Below are positions 13,941 to 23,266 of a stretch of DNA of 64,000 nucleotides, piece after piece. How positions within the stretch are numbered: the stretch's first letter is position 1; each line of letters starts with the position of its first letter. A model generated the notes under the pieces. It worked only from the letters and a program-made list of their open reading frames with translations, did no database searches and was not told the origin of the DNA. This stretch comes from a bacterium (GTDB lineage: Bacteria > Verrucomicrobiota > Kiritimatiellia > CAIKKV01 > CAITUY01): the NCBI GenBank assembly GCA_037128595.1, contig JBAXWB010000001.1, positions 1 through 64,000 on the forward strand. Reading direction: 5' to 3'. The position numbers were made by a program, and so were the translations under genes.

Positions 13941-14948
13941 ATGCGTATCGCCGTCGATGCGATGGGGGGCGATTTTGCCCCCAAAGAGATTGTGGCCGGT
14001 GCCGTGAAAGCGGCGCGGGAGCTGAAAGACTTGACGACCCTCGTCCTGGTTGGCCAGGAAGAGGTGATCCGTCAGGAGCTTAAGGCGTATGGCCCCCTTC
14101 CTTCAAAGTTGGTAGTCCGTCATGCCTCCGAAATCATCGGCATGGAGGAAACGCCTGCTTTGGCGATTCGCAAGAAAAAGGATAATTCCATCAGCCGGAT
14201 GATGGATATGATCAATGCGGGCGAGGTGGATGCTGCCGTTTCGGCCGGAAATACCGGAGCCATGGTGGTGGCGGCCACGCTCAAGTTGCGTACCTTGACG
14301 GGCATCCAACGGCCGGCCATCGCCACCGTGATGCCGACGATGGGGCGTCCGATTGTGTTGATTGATGCGGGCGCCAATACCGATTGCTCGCCGGCATTGC
14401 TGGCCGAATTCGCGGTCATGGGGAGCGTCTATGCCCGGGAAATCCTCGGTCAGGTGAATCCCGTGGTCGGCTTGATGAGCATCGGGGGCGAGGATTCCAA
14501 GGGAAACGAGACCACCAAGGAGGCGTTCCGGCTTCTTAGCGCGGCGCCCGTTAACTTCAGGGGGAATGTCGAAGGACATGATTTATTCCTGGGGGAGACG
14601 GATGTGGTGGTTTGCGACGGATTTGTCGGGAATGTCGTGTTAAAGACCAGTGAGAGTGTGGCCCATGCCATCGGTTCCTGGCTGAAGAAAGAGTTCAAGG
14701 CCAACCCGATCCGGATCCTGGGGGCCCTGTTGCTCCGGGGTGCCCTGAAGACCATCAAGCGGCGCATGGATCCTGAGATGTTTGGCGGGGCTCCGTTGTT
14801 GGGAGTGAACGGGATCTGTATTATCACCCACGGATCCTCGTCGCGGACGGCGATCTATCATGCGGTGCGGGTCGCCTGCGAATCGGTGGGGCATCATGTT
14901 AACGATCATATTATTGAAGAAGCCAGGAAGTTGAGTAACAAATCATGA
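13941..14948 (+). CDS. plsX: Phosphate acyltransferase PlsX
   Basis: 335 residues starting MRIAVDAMGGDFAPKEIVAGA, the conserved PlsX N-terminus. It also carries VSAGNTGAMVVAATLKLRTL and LGETDVVVCDGFVGNVVLKTSE. PlsX converts acyl-ACP to acyl-phosphate for the first acylation of glycerol-3-phosphate by PlsY. It is peripheral to the inner membrane. The stop overlaps the fabH start (ATGA). No FapR-type operator was recognised upstream; the gene appears to be driven from within the rsmD-rpmF run. Confidence 0.97.
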   Translation: MRIAVDAMGGDFAPKEIVAGAVKAARELKDLTTLVLVGQEEVIRQELKAYGPLPSKLVVRHASEIIGMEETPALAIRKKKDNSISRMMDMINAGEVDAAVSAGNTGAMVVAATLKLRTLTGIQRPAIATVMPTMGRPIVLIDAGANTDCSPALLAEFAVMGSVYAREILGQVNPVVGLMSIGGEDSKGNETTKEAFRLLSAAPVNFRGNVEGHDLFLGETDVVVCDGFVGNVVLKTSESVAHAIGSWLKKEFKANPIRILGALLLRGALKTIKRRMDPEMFGGAPLLGVNGICIITHGSSSRTAIYHAVRVACESVGHHVNDHIIEEARKLSNKS

Positions 14949-15937
14949 GTACCACCCAACGCCACGCCGCGATCATTGGAACAGGACACTATGTCCCTGA
15001 GCGCATACTAACCAATGCTGAATTGGAGAAAATGGTCGACACCACGGATGAGTGGATTGTCACCCGCAGCGGAATCCGGGAGCGTCACATCGCCCGGGAC
15101 GATCAGGCCACGTCGGACCTGGCGGCTGAGGCGGCACGTCGGGCGATGGCGTCTGCCGGGGTGAAGCCCGAGGACATTGACCTGATCATTGTGGCGACCA
15201 TTACGCCGGATATGCCGTTTCCCAATACCGCCTGCTTCGTCCAGAAACTGATCGGTGCGAAAAACGCCACGTGTGTCGGACTGGAAGCGGCCTGTACCGG
15301 GTTCCTTTTCGCCCTGGATGCGGCGTCCCAATATCTGTTGACCGGGCGGTTCAAGACAGCATTGGTCATCGGGGCCGAAAAGATGAGCACGATCGTGGAT
15401 TGGCAGGACCGGACGACCTGTGTGCTGTTCGGGGATGGCGCCGGGGCCGTGGTGGTGCAGGCGCGCGAAACGGGGGAAGGGATTCTCTCGGCCGTGACCG
15501 GTTCCGATGGCGGATTGAGTGGCTTGCTGAATCTTCCGGCGGGGGGCAGTCGAACGCCTGCGTCCGCCCAGACTGTCGAAGCCCGCCTGCATTACATGCG
15601 GATGGAAGGCAAGGAGATCTTCAAACATGCGGTGCGGGCCATGGGCGAATCGGCCCGGCGTGCGCTGGAAAAAAGCGGGCTGACCATGGCGGATATCGCC
15701 TGCGTGGTGCCGCATCAGGCCAATATGCGTATCGTCGAGGCGATCCGGTCGCGCCTGGAGGTGGGGCCTGAGAAATTCTTCATCAATCTGGATAAGTATG
15801 GAAACATGTCCTCGGCCTCGATTCCGGTGGCGCTGGATGAAGCCATGGCGTCTGGGCGTATCAAGAAGGGCGACCATGTGATTCTGGTCGCCTTTGGCGG
15901 CGGGCTCACCTGGGGTGCCATGGTTGTGAAGATGTAA
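14945..15937 (+). CDS. fabH: 3-oxoacyl-ACP synthase III
   Basis: 330 residues. The catalytic triad is readable: Cys117 in LEAACTGFLFAL, His257 in VPHQANMRIV and Asn287 in YGNMSSASIPVAL. The N-terminus ITGTGHYVPE-like (AIIGTGHYVPERILTN) and TDEWIVTRSGIRERH are typical of FabH. It condenses acetyl-CoA (or a branched primer) with malonyl-ACP to start fatty acid synthesis. It overlaps plsX by 4 bp and is followed by fabD after a 48-bp low-complexity spacer. Confidence 0.97.
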   Translation: MSTTQRHAAIIGTGHYVPERILTNAELEKMVDTTDEWIVTRSGIRERHIARDDQATSDLAAEAARRAMASAGVKPEDIDLIIVATITPDMPFPNTACFVQKLIGAKNATCVGLEAACTGFLFALDAASQYLLTGRFKTALVIGAEKMSTIVDWQDRTTCVLFGDGAGAVVVQARETGEGILSAVTGSDGGLSGLLNLPAGGSRTPASAQTVEARLHYMRMEGKEIFKHAVRAMGESARRALEKSGLTMADIACVVPHQANMRIVEAIRSRLEVGPEKFFINLDKYGNMSSASIPVALDEAMASGRIKKGDHVILVAFGGGLTWGAMVVKM

Positions 15938-15985
15938 GATGTGAGACGAGAGATGTAAGACGTGAGATGTGAAAGGGACGCGAAG
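15930..15985. repeat. Degenerate short repeats between fabH and fabD
   Basis: The spacer contains repeated near-copies of the decamer GATGTGAGAC/GATGTAAGAC in tandem (GATGTAAGAT, GTGAGACGAGA, GATGTAAGAC, GTGAGATGTGA). A similar purine-rich, GAAATCTGAAATATGAG-like run separates lysS from lolC at 28104-28134. These look like slippage-generated simple sequence rather than protein sites. Confidence 0.6.
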
Positions 15986-16915
15986 ATGAAAAAAAGAGCC
16001 GTAGTGTTTGCAGGGCAGGGTGCTCAATTTGTTGGAATGGGTAAGGATCTGGCGGCGGCCTATCCTGAGTGCAAAGAGCTGTTTGACCGCGCGAGCGTGG
16101 TACTGGGCTATGATCTTGCCAAATTGTGCGCGGAAGGCCCGATCGAGGAGATCACCAAGTCGGATAAATGTCAGCCGGCTATTTTCGTGACCAGTGCGGC
16201 CTGTTTCACCGCTCTTAAGAAGCTGTATCCCGACCTTCAGGTAGCGGGCACGGCGGGGCTCAGTCTGGGCGAGTGGACCGCGCTATGGGCGGCGGGCGTC
16301 GTCTCCTTTGAGGAGGCGGTTAAAATTCTTCAGGTTCGCGGGAAAGCCATGCAGGATGCCTGCACGGAGCGGCCCGGCGGAATGGTCAGCGTGATGGGGC
16401 TCCCCATGGCGGAACTGGTCAAAGTGTGTGAGGCGGCCGGGGTCCAGATGGCGAACATCAACTCGACGGAGCAGATTGTGTTGTCGGGGGATAAGGATAA
16501 AATAGCGGAAGCCGAGAAGCTGGCCCAGGCGGCCGGTGCCAAAAAGACGGTCGTCTTGCAGGTGGCGGGGGCCTTTCATTCGCCTCTGATGGCCTCTGCG
16601 GCCGGCAAACTGGAGCAGGTGCTCAACGAAGTGCCGCTTCACGCCTCTGTCATTCCCGTGCTTTCAAACGTCACGGGCCAACCGCATGGCTCCCCGGCAG
16701 AAATCAAAGTCCAGATGCTGAAACAGGTCACGTCGTCAGTACAGTGGGTGGCCAGCATCGAAACCTTCAAGGCGATGGGTGTGACCGAGTATATTGAATG
16801 CGGGCCCGGTAAAGTTCTGGCTGGGTTGATCAAGCGGATTGATAAGGATGCGTCTTCGGTGAGCATCCAGGATGTGCCGACACTGGAAAAGGCCGTGGCG
16901 GTGTTGAAAGCGTGA
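15986..16915 (+). CDS. fabD: Malonyl-CoA:ACP transacylase
   Basis: 309 residues from the ATG at 15986, giving the canonical start [19 protein letters not shown]. The nucleophile is Ser93 in GLSLGEW (family GHSLGE; Leu replaces the usual His before Ser) and the catalytic His is His198 in GAFHSPLM. It loads malonyl groups onto the acyl carrier protein encoded 0.8 kb downstream. The frame is open upstream to 15962, but that part is the low-complexity spacer. Confidence 0.96.
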   Translation: MKKRAVVFAGQGAQFVGMGKDLAAAYPECKELFDRASVVLGYDLAKLCAEGPIEEITKSDKCQPAIFVTSAACFTALKKLYPDLQVAGTAGLSLGEWTALWAAGVVSFEEAVKILQVRGKAMQDACTERPGGMVSVMGLPMAELVKVCEAAGVQMANINSTEQIVLSGDKDKIAEAEKLAQAAGAKKTVVLQVAGAFHSPLMASAAGKLEQVLNEVPLHASVIPVLSNVTGQPHGSPAEIKVQMLKQVTSSVQWVASIETFKAMGVTEYIECGPGKVLAGLIKRIDKDASSVSIQDVPTLEKAVAVLKA

Positions 16916-16925
16916 GATTCAAACA

Positions 16926-16943
16926 ACCCTCGCTCTTGAGGGT
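16926..16943 (+). promoter_or_regulatory. Short hairpin between fabD and fabG
   Basis: ACCCTC (16926-16931) pairs perfectly with GAGGGT (16938-16943) across a 6-nt loop, directly ahead of the TTAGGAG ribosome-binding region of fabG. It may mark an RNA processing or attenuation point. There is no T-run, so it is not a classical terminator. Confidence 0.4.
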
Positions 16944-16958
16944 GTTAGGAGCGTTATT

Positions 16959-17705
16959 ATGGCGACAATGACAGGTAAAGTGGCATTAGTGACCGGTGCG
17001 GCACGGGGGATCGGGCAGGCCATTGCGAAGAAACTGGCTTCTGAGGGGTGCGATGTGGCGCTCTGTGACCTGAAGGCCGAATGGCTGGCCGAAACGGTCG
17101 GTTTGATCGAGGCCATGGGCCGGAAGGTGAAGTGTTTTGAGGTCAATGTCGGTAATGCCGAGGCCGTGGACGCCGCCGTGACCGGGGCCGTTAAGGAATT
17201 CGGCAAAATTGACATTCTTGTGAATAACGCTGGAATTACCAAGGATACCCTGATGATCCGCATGTCGGAGGAGGACTGGGATGCCGTGCTCACCGTCAAT
17301 TTGAAGGGGACCTTCCTCTTCACCAAGGCGGTTGCCCGCCCCATGATGAAGCAACGGTCCGGCGCGATCGTCAATGTGGCCTCAATTATTGGCTTGATTG
17401 GCAATGCCGGTCAGTGTAATTACGCAGCGTCAAAAGCTGGGGTGATTGCCTTGACCAAGTCGGCGGCAAAGGAACTGGCTACGCGAAACGTGCGGGTGAA
17501 TGCGGTTGCCCCCGGTTTCATCGAGACAAAGATGACCGAGGCGCTACCTGAAGAGGTCCGGACGAAGATGTTGGGGGCCATCCCGATGGGACGGTTTGGT
17601 CAGCCGGAGGATGTGGCGAACGTGGTTCTGTTCCTGGCGAGTGATATGTCCTCGTACATGACAGGGCAGGTTCTTCCGATCTGCGGTGGAATGGTGATGC
17701 AGTAA
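16959..17705 (+). CDS. fabG: 3-oxoacyl-ACP reductase
   Basis: A 248-residue short-chain dehydrogenase. It has the NADP-binding [20 protein letters not shown], the catalytic Ser142 (NVASIIG), Tyr155 and Lys159 (YAASK), and the FabG-typical [22 protein letters not shown]. It reduces 3-oxoacyl-ACP in the elongation cycle. TTAGGAG precedes the ATG. Its position between fabD and acpP makes the assignment firm among SDR proteins. Confidence 0.96.
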   Translation: MATMTGKVALVTGAARGIGQAIAKKLASEGCDVALCDLKAEWLAETVGLIEAMGRKVKCFEVNVGNAEAVDAAVTGAVKEFGKIDILVNNAGITKDTLMIRMSEEDWDAVLTVNLKGTFLFTKAVARPMMKQRSGAIVNVASIIGLIGNAGQCNYAASKAGVIALTKSAAKELATRNVRVNAVAPGFIETKMTEALPEEVRTKMLGAIPMGRFGQPEDVANVVLFLASDMSSYMTGQVLPICGGMVMQ

Positions 17706-17729
17706 GTACAAAAAAGAAGGAGAATGAAC

Positions 17730-17969
17730 ATGGCACTTGAAGATAAAGTCAAAGATATCATCGTCGAACAGTTGGGCGTGAATGCCGAACAGGTCACACC
17801 CGAAGCTTCTTTTATCGAGGATTTGGGCGCGGATTCCCTGGACACAGTCGAACTCGTGATGGCGTTCGAAGAGGAATTCGGCGCTGAAATCCCGGATGAA
17901 GATGCCGAGAAGTTGACCACCGTCGGCGGGGTCATTGAGTACCTGAAGAGCAAGGGCATCACGGCCTAA
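17730..17969 (+). CDS. acpP: Acyl carrier protein
   Basis: 79 residues, highly acidic. The phosphopantetheine attachment Ser36 lies in the canonical [18 protein letters not shown]. It carries acyl intermediates for the surrounding Fab enzymes after modification by a phosphopantetheinyl transferase not seen in this window. AAGGAG (17717-17722) is 7 nt from the ATG at 17730 and only 1 nt from the ATG at 17724, so the later start is chosen. A strong hairpin follows the stop and may set acpP apart from fabF in mRNA abundance. Confidence 0.97.
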   Translation: MALEDKVKDIIVEQLGVNAEQVTPEASFIEDLGADSLDTVELVMAFEEEFGAEIPDEDAEKLTTVGGVIEYLKSKGITA

Positions 17970-17984
17970 GTTCTGAAGTTGCGT

Positions 17985-18018
17985 GGAATCGGGGAGATGG
18001 CAACATCTCCCCGATTCC
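17985..18018 (+). terminator. 15-bp perfect hairpin with GCAA tetraloop between acpP and fabF
   Basis: A 15-bp stem without mismatch (arms 17985-17999 and 18004-18018) closes on GCAA, a GNRA-type tetraloop. The bases after it (GTCTTAGTTGTT) are only moderately T-rich. It may act as a partial terminator or as a 3' stabiliser of an acpP message, allowing more ACP than FabF. The latter roles are inference. Confidence 0.75.
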
Positions 18019-18059
18019 GTCTTAGTTGTTGAGCCGGAATGAATTACAAGGAGTTGGCT

Positions 18060-19298
18060 ATGGAAAAGCGAAGAGTAGTTATCACGGGTTTGGGTATGGT
18101 GTCGCCGTTGGGGTCGGACCTCAATGTCTTCTGGCAGAGGTTGATCAGTGGAACCTCTGGCATTCGCCGTATCACAAAATTCGACGCTTCCGCCATGGCT
18201 ACACAGATCGCCGGTGAAGTCGTTGAGTTTGAGATTGATAAGTTCATTCCTAAAAAAGAGCAGCGCCGGATGGATCCGTTCTGTCATTACGCCGTGGCTG
18301 CCGCCAAGATGGCGGTTGATGACTCGGGTATCCAGTTTGCCAATGAAGATCTCTTCCGGGCCGGTTGTATGGTGGGTTCCGGGGTGGGTGGCTTGATCAC
18401 CATGGAGGATCAGCACAGTGTGTTGCTGAACCGCGGTCCCGATCGCAGCTCTCCGTTTATGATTCCGATGATGATTGTGAATATGGCCTCAGGTCTGGTG
18501 GCGATTGAGCACGGCCTGAAAGGCGCCAACTTCTGCGTTGTATCCGCTTGCGCCAGCGGTACCCACTCCATTGGTGAAGCGGCGCGTCAGATCCAGTACG
18601 GGGATGCCGATATCATGTTGGCAGGCGGTACCGAAGCCGTCGTGTGTCCGCTCGGTATTGCCGGGTTCTCCGCCATGCGCGCCATGAGCACCCGGAATGA
18701 TGATCCGACCCATGCGAGCCGTCCGTTTGACAAGGATCGCGATGGGTTCGTCATGGGCGAGGGTGCGGGCATTGTGGTTTTGGAAGAGTACGAGCACGCC
18801 AAAAAGCGCGGAGCGAAAATTTATGCTGAAGTCGGTGGCTACGGGGCCACCTGCGACGCCAATCACATTACCGCCCCCTCTCCGGGTGGCGAAGGCGGCG
18901 CGCGGGCCATGGTGAAGGCCATGAATGAAGCCGGCTTGATGCCTGATCAGGTCGATTATATCAATGCGCACGGCACCAGTACCCCCGTGGGTGATAAGAG
19001 CGAAACGGATGCCGTAAAGGTGGCTTTTGGTGACTCAGCTAAAAAGGTGATGGTCAGCTCCACCAAGTCGGTCACCGGGCATCTGCTCGGGGCCGCCGGT
19101 GGACTGGAAACCATCATCTGCGCCCTGGCACTCCAGAAGGGTATAGTTCCTCCGACAATGAACTACACCACCCCTGATCCGGAATTGGATCTGGACTATG
19201 TCCCCAACCAGGCTCGTGAGTTTAATATCCGCGCCTGCCTGAATAATTCCCTAGGGTTTGGTGGTCACAATGCCTCGCTTCTGCTGAAGCGCATTTGA
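18060..19298 (+). CDS. fabF: 3-oxoacyl-ACP synthase II
   Basis: 412 residues from the ATG at 18060, with AAGGAG (18048-18053) upstream; E. coli FabF is 413. The active site is Cys164 (VVSACASGTHS), His304 (NAHGTSTPVGD) and His341 with the preceding Lys (STKSVTGHLLGAAGG). FabF-type C-terminal LNNSLGFGGHNASLLLKR is present. It elongates acyl-ACP and may control chain length or unsaturation. It ends the fab cluster and is followed by a terminator shared with the convergent hsp20. Confidence 0.97.
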   Translation: MEKRRVVITGLGMVSPLGSDLNVFWQRLISGTSGIRRITKFDASAMATQIAGEVVEFEIDKFIPKKEQRRMDPFCHYAVAAAKMAVDDSGIQFANEDLFRAGCMVGSGVGGLITMEDQHSVLLNRGPDRSSPFMIPMMIVNMASGLVAIEHGLKGANFCVVSACASGTHSIGEAARQIQYGDADIMLAGGTEAVVCPLGIAGFSAMRAMSTRNDDPTHASRPFDKDRDGFVMGEGAGIVVLEEYEHAKKRGAKIYAEVGGYGATCDANHITAPSPGGEGGARAMVKAMNEAGLMPDQVDYINAHGTSTPVGDKSETDAVKVAFGDSAKKVMVSSTKSVTGHLLGAAGGLETIICALALQKGIVPPTMNYTTPDPELDLDYVPNQAREFNIRACLNNSLGFGGHNASLLLKRI

Positions 19299-19330
19299 TT
19301 TAACCCATTGGCAAGCTCGAAATCCTTGTT

Positions 19331-19368
19331 GAGGCGCGGCCCGGGAACGGACCGCGCCTCATTTTTTT
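19331..19368. terminator. Terminator between fabF and hsp20
   Basis: A 9-bp perfect GC-rich stem (GAGGCGCGG 19331-19339 with CCGCGCCTC 19352-19360) is followed by seven Ts (19362-19368). It is a strong intrinsic terminator for fabF. The hsp20 stop codon lies inside its T-run, so the same stem could also end the convergent hsp20 transcript. Confidence 0.88.
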
Positions 19369-19930
19369 AGGCCGCTTTAACCTCAATCTTCCGTTCATGC
19401 CTCCTTTCTGAGTGTGTTTTCGGAAGCGTAATGGACAGTACCCCGTTCCTCAGGCGGGCTTCGATCTTTTGAGGGTCCACAGGGGTTGAAAGGGGGATGG
19501 CCCTTTCAAACGATCCATAGAACCGTTCAAAATGATAGGACTGTTTGGACTGCTTCTCATTCTCGGAGGCTTTTTCGCCCCGGATCCTCAACGTATCCCC
19601 TTCCAGGCGGAGCGTAAGGTCATCCTTCTCCACTCCGGGAAGTTCCGCCCTGACCAGAATGGCCTGAGGGGTCTCCTGGATATCGACTTGAGGTGTAAAA
19701 ACTGCAGAGGTAGGCTCCTCCCACAGCCACATGGGGCGAATGCCGAAATCTTCAGAGATTTCGTCTAACATCCGGTCCATATTCCGTTCCAGGGCTAATT
19801 CATCCCTGAAAACCTTATCCCAGACGACGGGGACCTTCTCCGGGTCTTTTTTGGCCAAGGTTTTTGGGGTCGGTCGCCTCACCATTGGGGGCTTCCTGAG
19901 TTCCTGTTTGACTAGGTGTTTCGAGTTCAT
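19367..19930 (-). CDS. Small heat shock protein (Hsp20/alpha-crystallin)
   Basis: 187 residues. An unusually long, charged N-terminal extension (about 75 residues, with RNMDRMLDEISEDFGIRP) precedes an alpha-crystallin domain (FTPQVDIQETPQAILVRAELPG, then DDLTLRLEGDTLRIRGEK, FERFYGSFERAIPL) and ends with GVLSITLPKT, the conserved I-x-I/V-like strand. It is an ATP-independent holdase in the cytoplasm. An AAAGGAGG lies before the ATG. A near-consensus sigma70 promoter and a 6-bp hairpin in the leader are visible; no CIRCE element was found. Confidence 0.92.
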   Translation of the reverse strand: MNSKHLVKQELRKPPMVRRPTPKTLAKKDPEKVPVVWDKVFRDELALERNMDRMLDEISEDFGIRPMWLWEEPTSAVFTPQVDIQETPQAILVRAELPGVEKDDLTLRLEGDTLRIRGEKASENEKQSKQSYHFERFYGSFERAIPLSTPVDPQKIEARLRNGVLSITLPKTHSERRHERKIEVKAA

Positions 19931-19999
19931 GGCACCCTCCTTTCTGTTATGCGTGAGTCACCGCATGACTCGAACTCTTGTTTCTTCCCTACACCGGGA

Positions 20000-20028
20000 A
20001 TTATCGCGCATTCATAACAGGCTGTCAA
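20000..20028 (-). promoter_or_regulatory. sigma70-type promoter for hsp20
   Basis: On the minus strand a perfect TTGACA (20028-20023) and GATAAT (20005-20000, five of six) are spaced by exactly 17 bp. Transcription would start near 19993, giving a leader of about 63 nt. The leader contains GAGTCA/TGACTC (6 bp, positions 19955-19971), which could fold near the ribosome-binding site. Confidence 0.75.
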
Positions 20029-20084
20029 CTCGGCCCCGCTTCACTCTTGCCTCTTTTGGGTAAATCGGCGAATCTATAGGACCT

Positions 20085-23000
20085 ATGGCAAACACACGAA
20101 ATAAGTTGTATGTGGGAATGGGCCCCTTGCTGGGCATCATGGCCCTGGTGTTATATGTCACCACGCTGAGTCGGGGCGCGTACCCGGGGGAGTCCGCCAG
20201 CCTGATGATGACAGAATTGGGGCTGAATCCCCTGGGAACCTCTTCGCATCTACTCTGGAGTTGGGTGGTGGAAGGGGTGGGGAAACTGCCGTTGGGGTCC
20301 CTCGTCTACCGGTTAAATCTCCTGAGCGCGGTATGTGCCGCTGCCACGGTGGCGCTCTTTTTCCGGGTAATGGCCGATGTCGTCTGGGCCGTGATTCCGG
20401 TGAACGATCAGAATGCAGGGGTGGCCAGCCGTGCCTCACTATGGGCGGGCGTGGTCGGCAGTGTGGCCCTGATGGGCTCCATGCCGTTCTGGTATGTGGC
20501 CAATCGCTTTCATCCGGCGGCGTTTGATCTGCTATTGCTCCTGGTTCTGGCAAAGCTGTTGCTGACGTTTATGCGACGGGCTGAGCTGAGGGTGGGGCTG
20601 GTGTTGGCCGTTTTATATGGGGCCTTTGCGATAGAGTTTACAACCCTGATTGTGTTTGCCCCGCTGGTGCTGGCCGCGGTGATGCTCTCCCTCTGGATGA
20701 ATGGGGATCTCCGCTGGGGCCGTGTGCTTCCCATCGGCGGTTGCCTGCTGCTCGGACTGTTGCTGTATGTCCCCGCCGCCTGGCGTCTGGAGGGCAGTAA
20801 TGCGTTTGAGTTGAATCAAGGGCATGGCTTTTGGGTGGCCCTCTCTTTTGTTGTAAAAAACCAATATCACCTGATTGTCTCCAGTTTGCCTCAAATCGGC
20901 TGGCTGCTGGTGATTATTGTCGGCATTGTGCCCTGGCTGGCGGTGCTGGTGGTGGCGCGGCGCGGGTTGAACGAGGAGCGGGACTGGGGGCTGTACTGTC
21001 TGCACCTGAGTCTTACGGCCGTGGTGCTGGCGGTCGCGTTCAATGCCCCTTTCTCGCCCTGGCGTATTTTGGGGCCCTGGCGTGTGCTGGTGACGCCTTA
21101 TGTCTTGCTGGCCTTTTGCTACGGGTACCTGACCGCGTATTGGAGTCTGTTCCCTCACCTGTTTTTCCAGAATGCCGAGGAGGACGAGCGCGGTAAGTTA
21201 TGGTTTCGTGAATATGGGGGCAGTCTCCCGGGCGGTTTGCTTCTGGCGGCGGCGATCGTCGCGGCAGGGCTCAATTTTTCCGCCGCGGATGCCCGTCCGG
21301 CCGGCGCACTGAACCAGTATGCCGGGGCGGTGGCGCAGGCGATGGCCGGGCGGACCTGGCTGGTGACGGATGGAATGATGGATAGCAATATCGAACTGGC
21401 GGCCAGGGAGCAGGGCATTCCCCTGCACCTGCTGAATCTCCAGCAGGGAAACAGCGCGCTGTACATGAAGCAGATCGCCCGCTCATTCGAAAATGTGCGA
21501 ATGAAGAGTCTGGCGGAAGTGGACGGACTGGCCTTCATCCGGGAGTGGATGGACGCGGATACTAATTTTTCCCGGCAGGTCTCTTTCATGAGTTTCCCCG
21601 ATTTATGGGTCTCCGCCGCCCTGCAACCGGTGCCGGACTGCGTCCATTTCACCGGGGTACGCGCCCTGTCGGAGGTCGATGTGGAGGCGCTTTGGAAGCG
21701 GCATCAGGAGTTTTGGGGCCAGCCGTTTATTGGAGAACTGGCCGCACTTGCCAAAAAAGATTCCCTGCTGGCCTATCCGGCGGCAAATGTAATGCGGCAT
21801 CTCAGCATGGTGGCCAATAATTTGGGGGTGCTGATGGAAGACGCCGGCCAGCGTAAGCAGGCGTACGAGTCCTATGTCAAGGCGCGGGCGCTGGATGCCG
21901 GGAACATCAGTGCGCTCCTGAATCAGATGACTATGCTGGATCGGGGCTATGCGGCCGCAGATGCGGACGCGGTCAGGCAGGAATTCAAGGAGTTCCTGAA
22001 GACGATTAAACAGAAGTTCCAGATCTGGTCGCTCTCGCGCGTGTATGGATATGTCCGCATGCCTGAAGCCTACGCCAACCTCGGGATGAGCTGGGCGTTT
22101 TCCGGGCAACCCGGTATGGCGGTGGCTGGCTATAAGCGGGCCATTGAGCTGGCGCCGGACCGGAAGGATCAGTTGAGTCAGGGCTTGGCGATGGCCTATC
22201 TGGCTCAGGACCAGTCGGCGGCGGGTGAGGAGATTTTGCGGCAACTGTTCGAGAAAGAACCCGGGAATACCAGCGTTCTGCTGTCATTGGCGCGGTTGGC
22301 CGCCCGCAAGAACCAGTTTGATGAGGCCGGGATACTGTTGGATCGGGCTCAAAAGGCGGGGGTGCCCAGGGAGCGGATTGCAATGGAATATGCCGTCATG
22401 CATCTGGCGTCCGGCGAGCCAGGAAAAGCCCGGGTTATTTTGCAGGAGCTGGTGGATGTGAGTCCCGGCATGACTTCCGCCTGGGCCCTGCTGGCCGGGG
22501 TCTTTATGATGGAAAACGACGAGAAGGGGCTGGACGAATGCGAGCGGAAGCTGACCCGGGCGAAGGGGCAGGATTTCATCACCACGGTGGTGCTGGCCCA
22601 GATTGCCTTGCGCAGGGCAAGGCCCGTTGAGGCCCGGACTTATCTGGATCAGGCGCTGGTGATGCGGCCCGGCACCCCGCTCCTGCTGGATCTGCTGTTG
22701 CGGCTGGATGTTCAGGAAGGGCGGCGCGACTGGGCAGGCGGACATATCCGTTCCTTGTTATTGCTGGATCCCGGCCATCCCTTTGCCAATCAGGTCCTGG
22801 CCTCCATGCAGCTGGAGCGCAAGGAGTATACCCAGGCGGAAAACTCACTCCGGAAAAGCCTGGCCCGCTCAAAGGATCCATCCGTGATGAATGACCTCGC
22901 TTGGGTTCTGCAGGAGAAGGGCCAGTTGGATGAGGCTGAGCCGCTGATTCGTTCCGTATTGAAAACGAATGATAAAATGGGAGTCGGCTGGGACACACTC

Positions 23001-23240
23001 GGGATGATTCTGATGAAACGGGGCAAATGGGCCGACGCAGGCGAGGCGTTCCAGAAAGCACTGTCGCTGGAGCCGGAATCCACCTCCGTTCAGTTTCATA
23101 TGGCGGTGCTGTATGATAAAAAAGGCGATTCTGGGAAGGCGGCGGAGCTGACGGAAAATCTGCTGGGGCACCCTGCGGGGTTGAGCCCGGCGGAACAGGA
23201 TGAACTCCGGCAGATCAGTCGACGTGTCCGTCAGAAATAA
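20085..23240 (+). CDS. DUF2723 multi-spanning membrane protein with C-terminal TPR repeats
   Basis: 1051 residues. The first about 430 carry many hydrophobic segments and the DUF2723 landmarks YPGESASLMMTELGLNPLGTS and KLPLGSLVYRLNLLSA near residues 33-85; DUF2723 resembles protein O-mannosyltransferases. From about residue 560 to the end there is a long array of tetratricopeptide-like repeats (for example NLGVLMEDAGQRKQAYESYVKA, AYANLGMSWAFSGQPGMAVAGYKRAI, AWVLQEKGQLDEAEPLI, GWDTLGMILMKRGKWADAGEAFQKAL). It may glycosylate or assemble envelope proteins; substrate unknown. It is common in PVC and Bacteroidetes genomes. It is followed 26 bp later by a UDP-sugar pyrophosphorylase, which suggests a sugar-donor link. 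Confidence 0.8.
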   Translation: MANTRNKLYVGMGPLLGIMALVLYVTTLSRGAYPGESASLMMTELGLNPLGTSSHLLWSWVVEGVGKLPLGSLVYRLNLLSAVCAAATVALFFRVMADVVWAVIPVNDQNAGVASRASLWAGVVGSVALMGSMPFWYVANRFHPAAFDLLLLLVLAKLLLTFMRRAELRVGLVLAVLYGAFAIEFTTLIVFAPLVLAAVMLSLWMNGDLRWGRVLPIGGCLLLGLLLYVPAAWRLEGSNAFELNQGHGFWVALSFVVKNQYHLIVSSLPQIGWLLVIIVGIVPWLAVLVVARRGLNEERDWGLYCLHLSLTAVVLAVAFNAPFSPWRILGPWRVLVTPYVLLAFCYGYLTAYWSLFPHLFFQNAEEDERGKLWFREYGGSLPGGLLLAAAIVAAGLNFSAADARPAGALNQYAGAVAQAMAGRTWLVTDGMMDSNIELAAREQGIPLHLLNLQQGNSALYMKQIARSFENVRMKSLAEVDGLAFIREWMDADTNFSRQVSFMSFPDLWVSAALQPVPDCVHFTGVRALSEVDVEALWKRHQEFWGQPFIGELAALAKKDSLLAYPAANVMRHLSMVANNLGVLMEDAGQRKQAYESYVKARALDAGNISALLNQMTMLDRGYAAADADAVRQEFKEFLKTIKQKFQIWSLSRVYGYVRMPEAYANLGMSWAFSGQPGMAVAGYKRAIELAPDRKDQLSQGLAMAYLAQDQSAAGEEILRQLFEKEPGNTSVLLSLARLAARKNQFDEAGILLDRAQKAGVPRERIAMEYAVMHLASGEPGKARVILQELVDVSPGMTSAWALLAGVFMMENDEKGLDECERKLTRAKGQDFITTVVLAQIALRRARPVEARTYLDQALVMRPGTPLLLDLLLRLDVQEGRRDWAGGHIRSLLLLDPGHPFANQVLASMQLERKEYTQAENSLRKSLARSKDPSVMNDLAWVLQEKGQLDEAEPLIRSVLKTNDKMGVGWDTLGMILMKRGKWADAGEAFQKALSLEPESTSVQFHMAVLYDKKGDSGKAAELTENLLGHPAGLSPAEQDELRQISRRVRQK

Positions 23241-23266
23241 GGCAGGAACAGGAACGAGGAGCAGAC

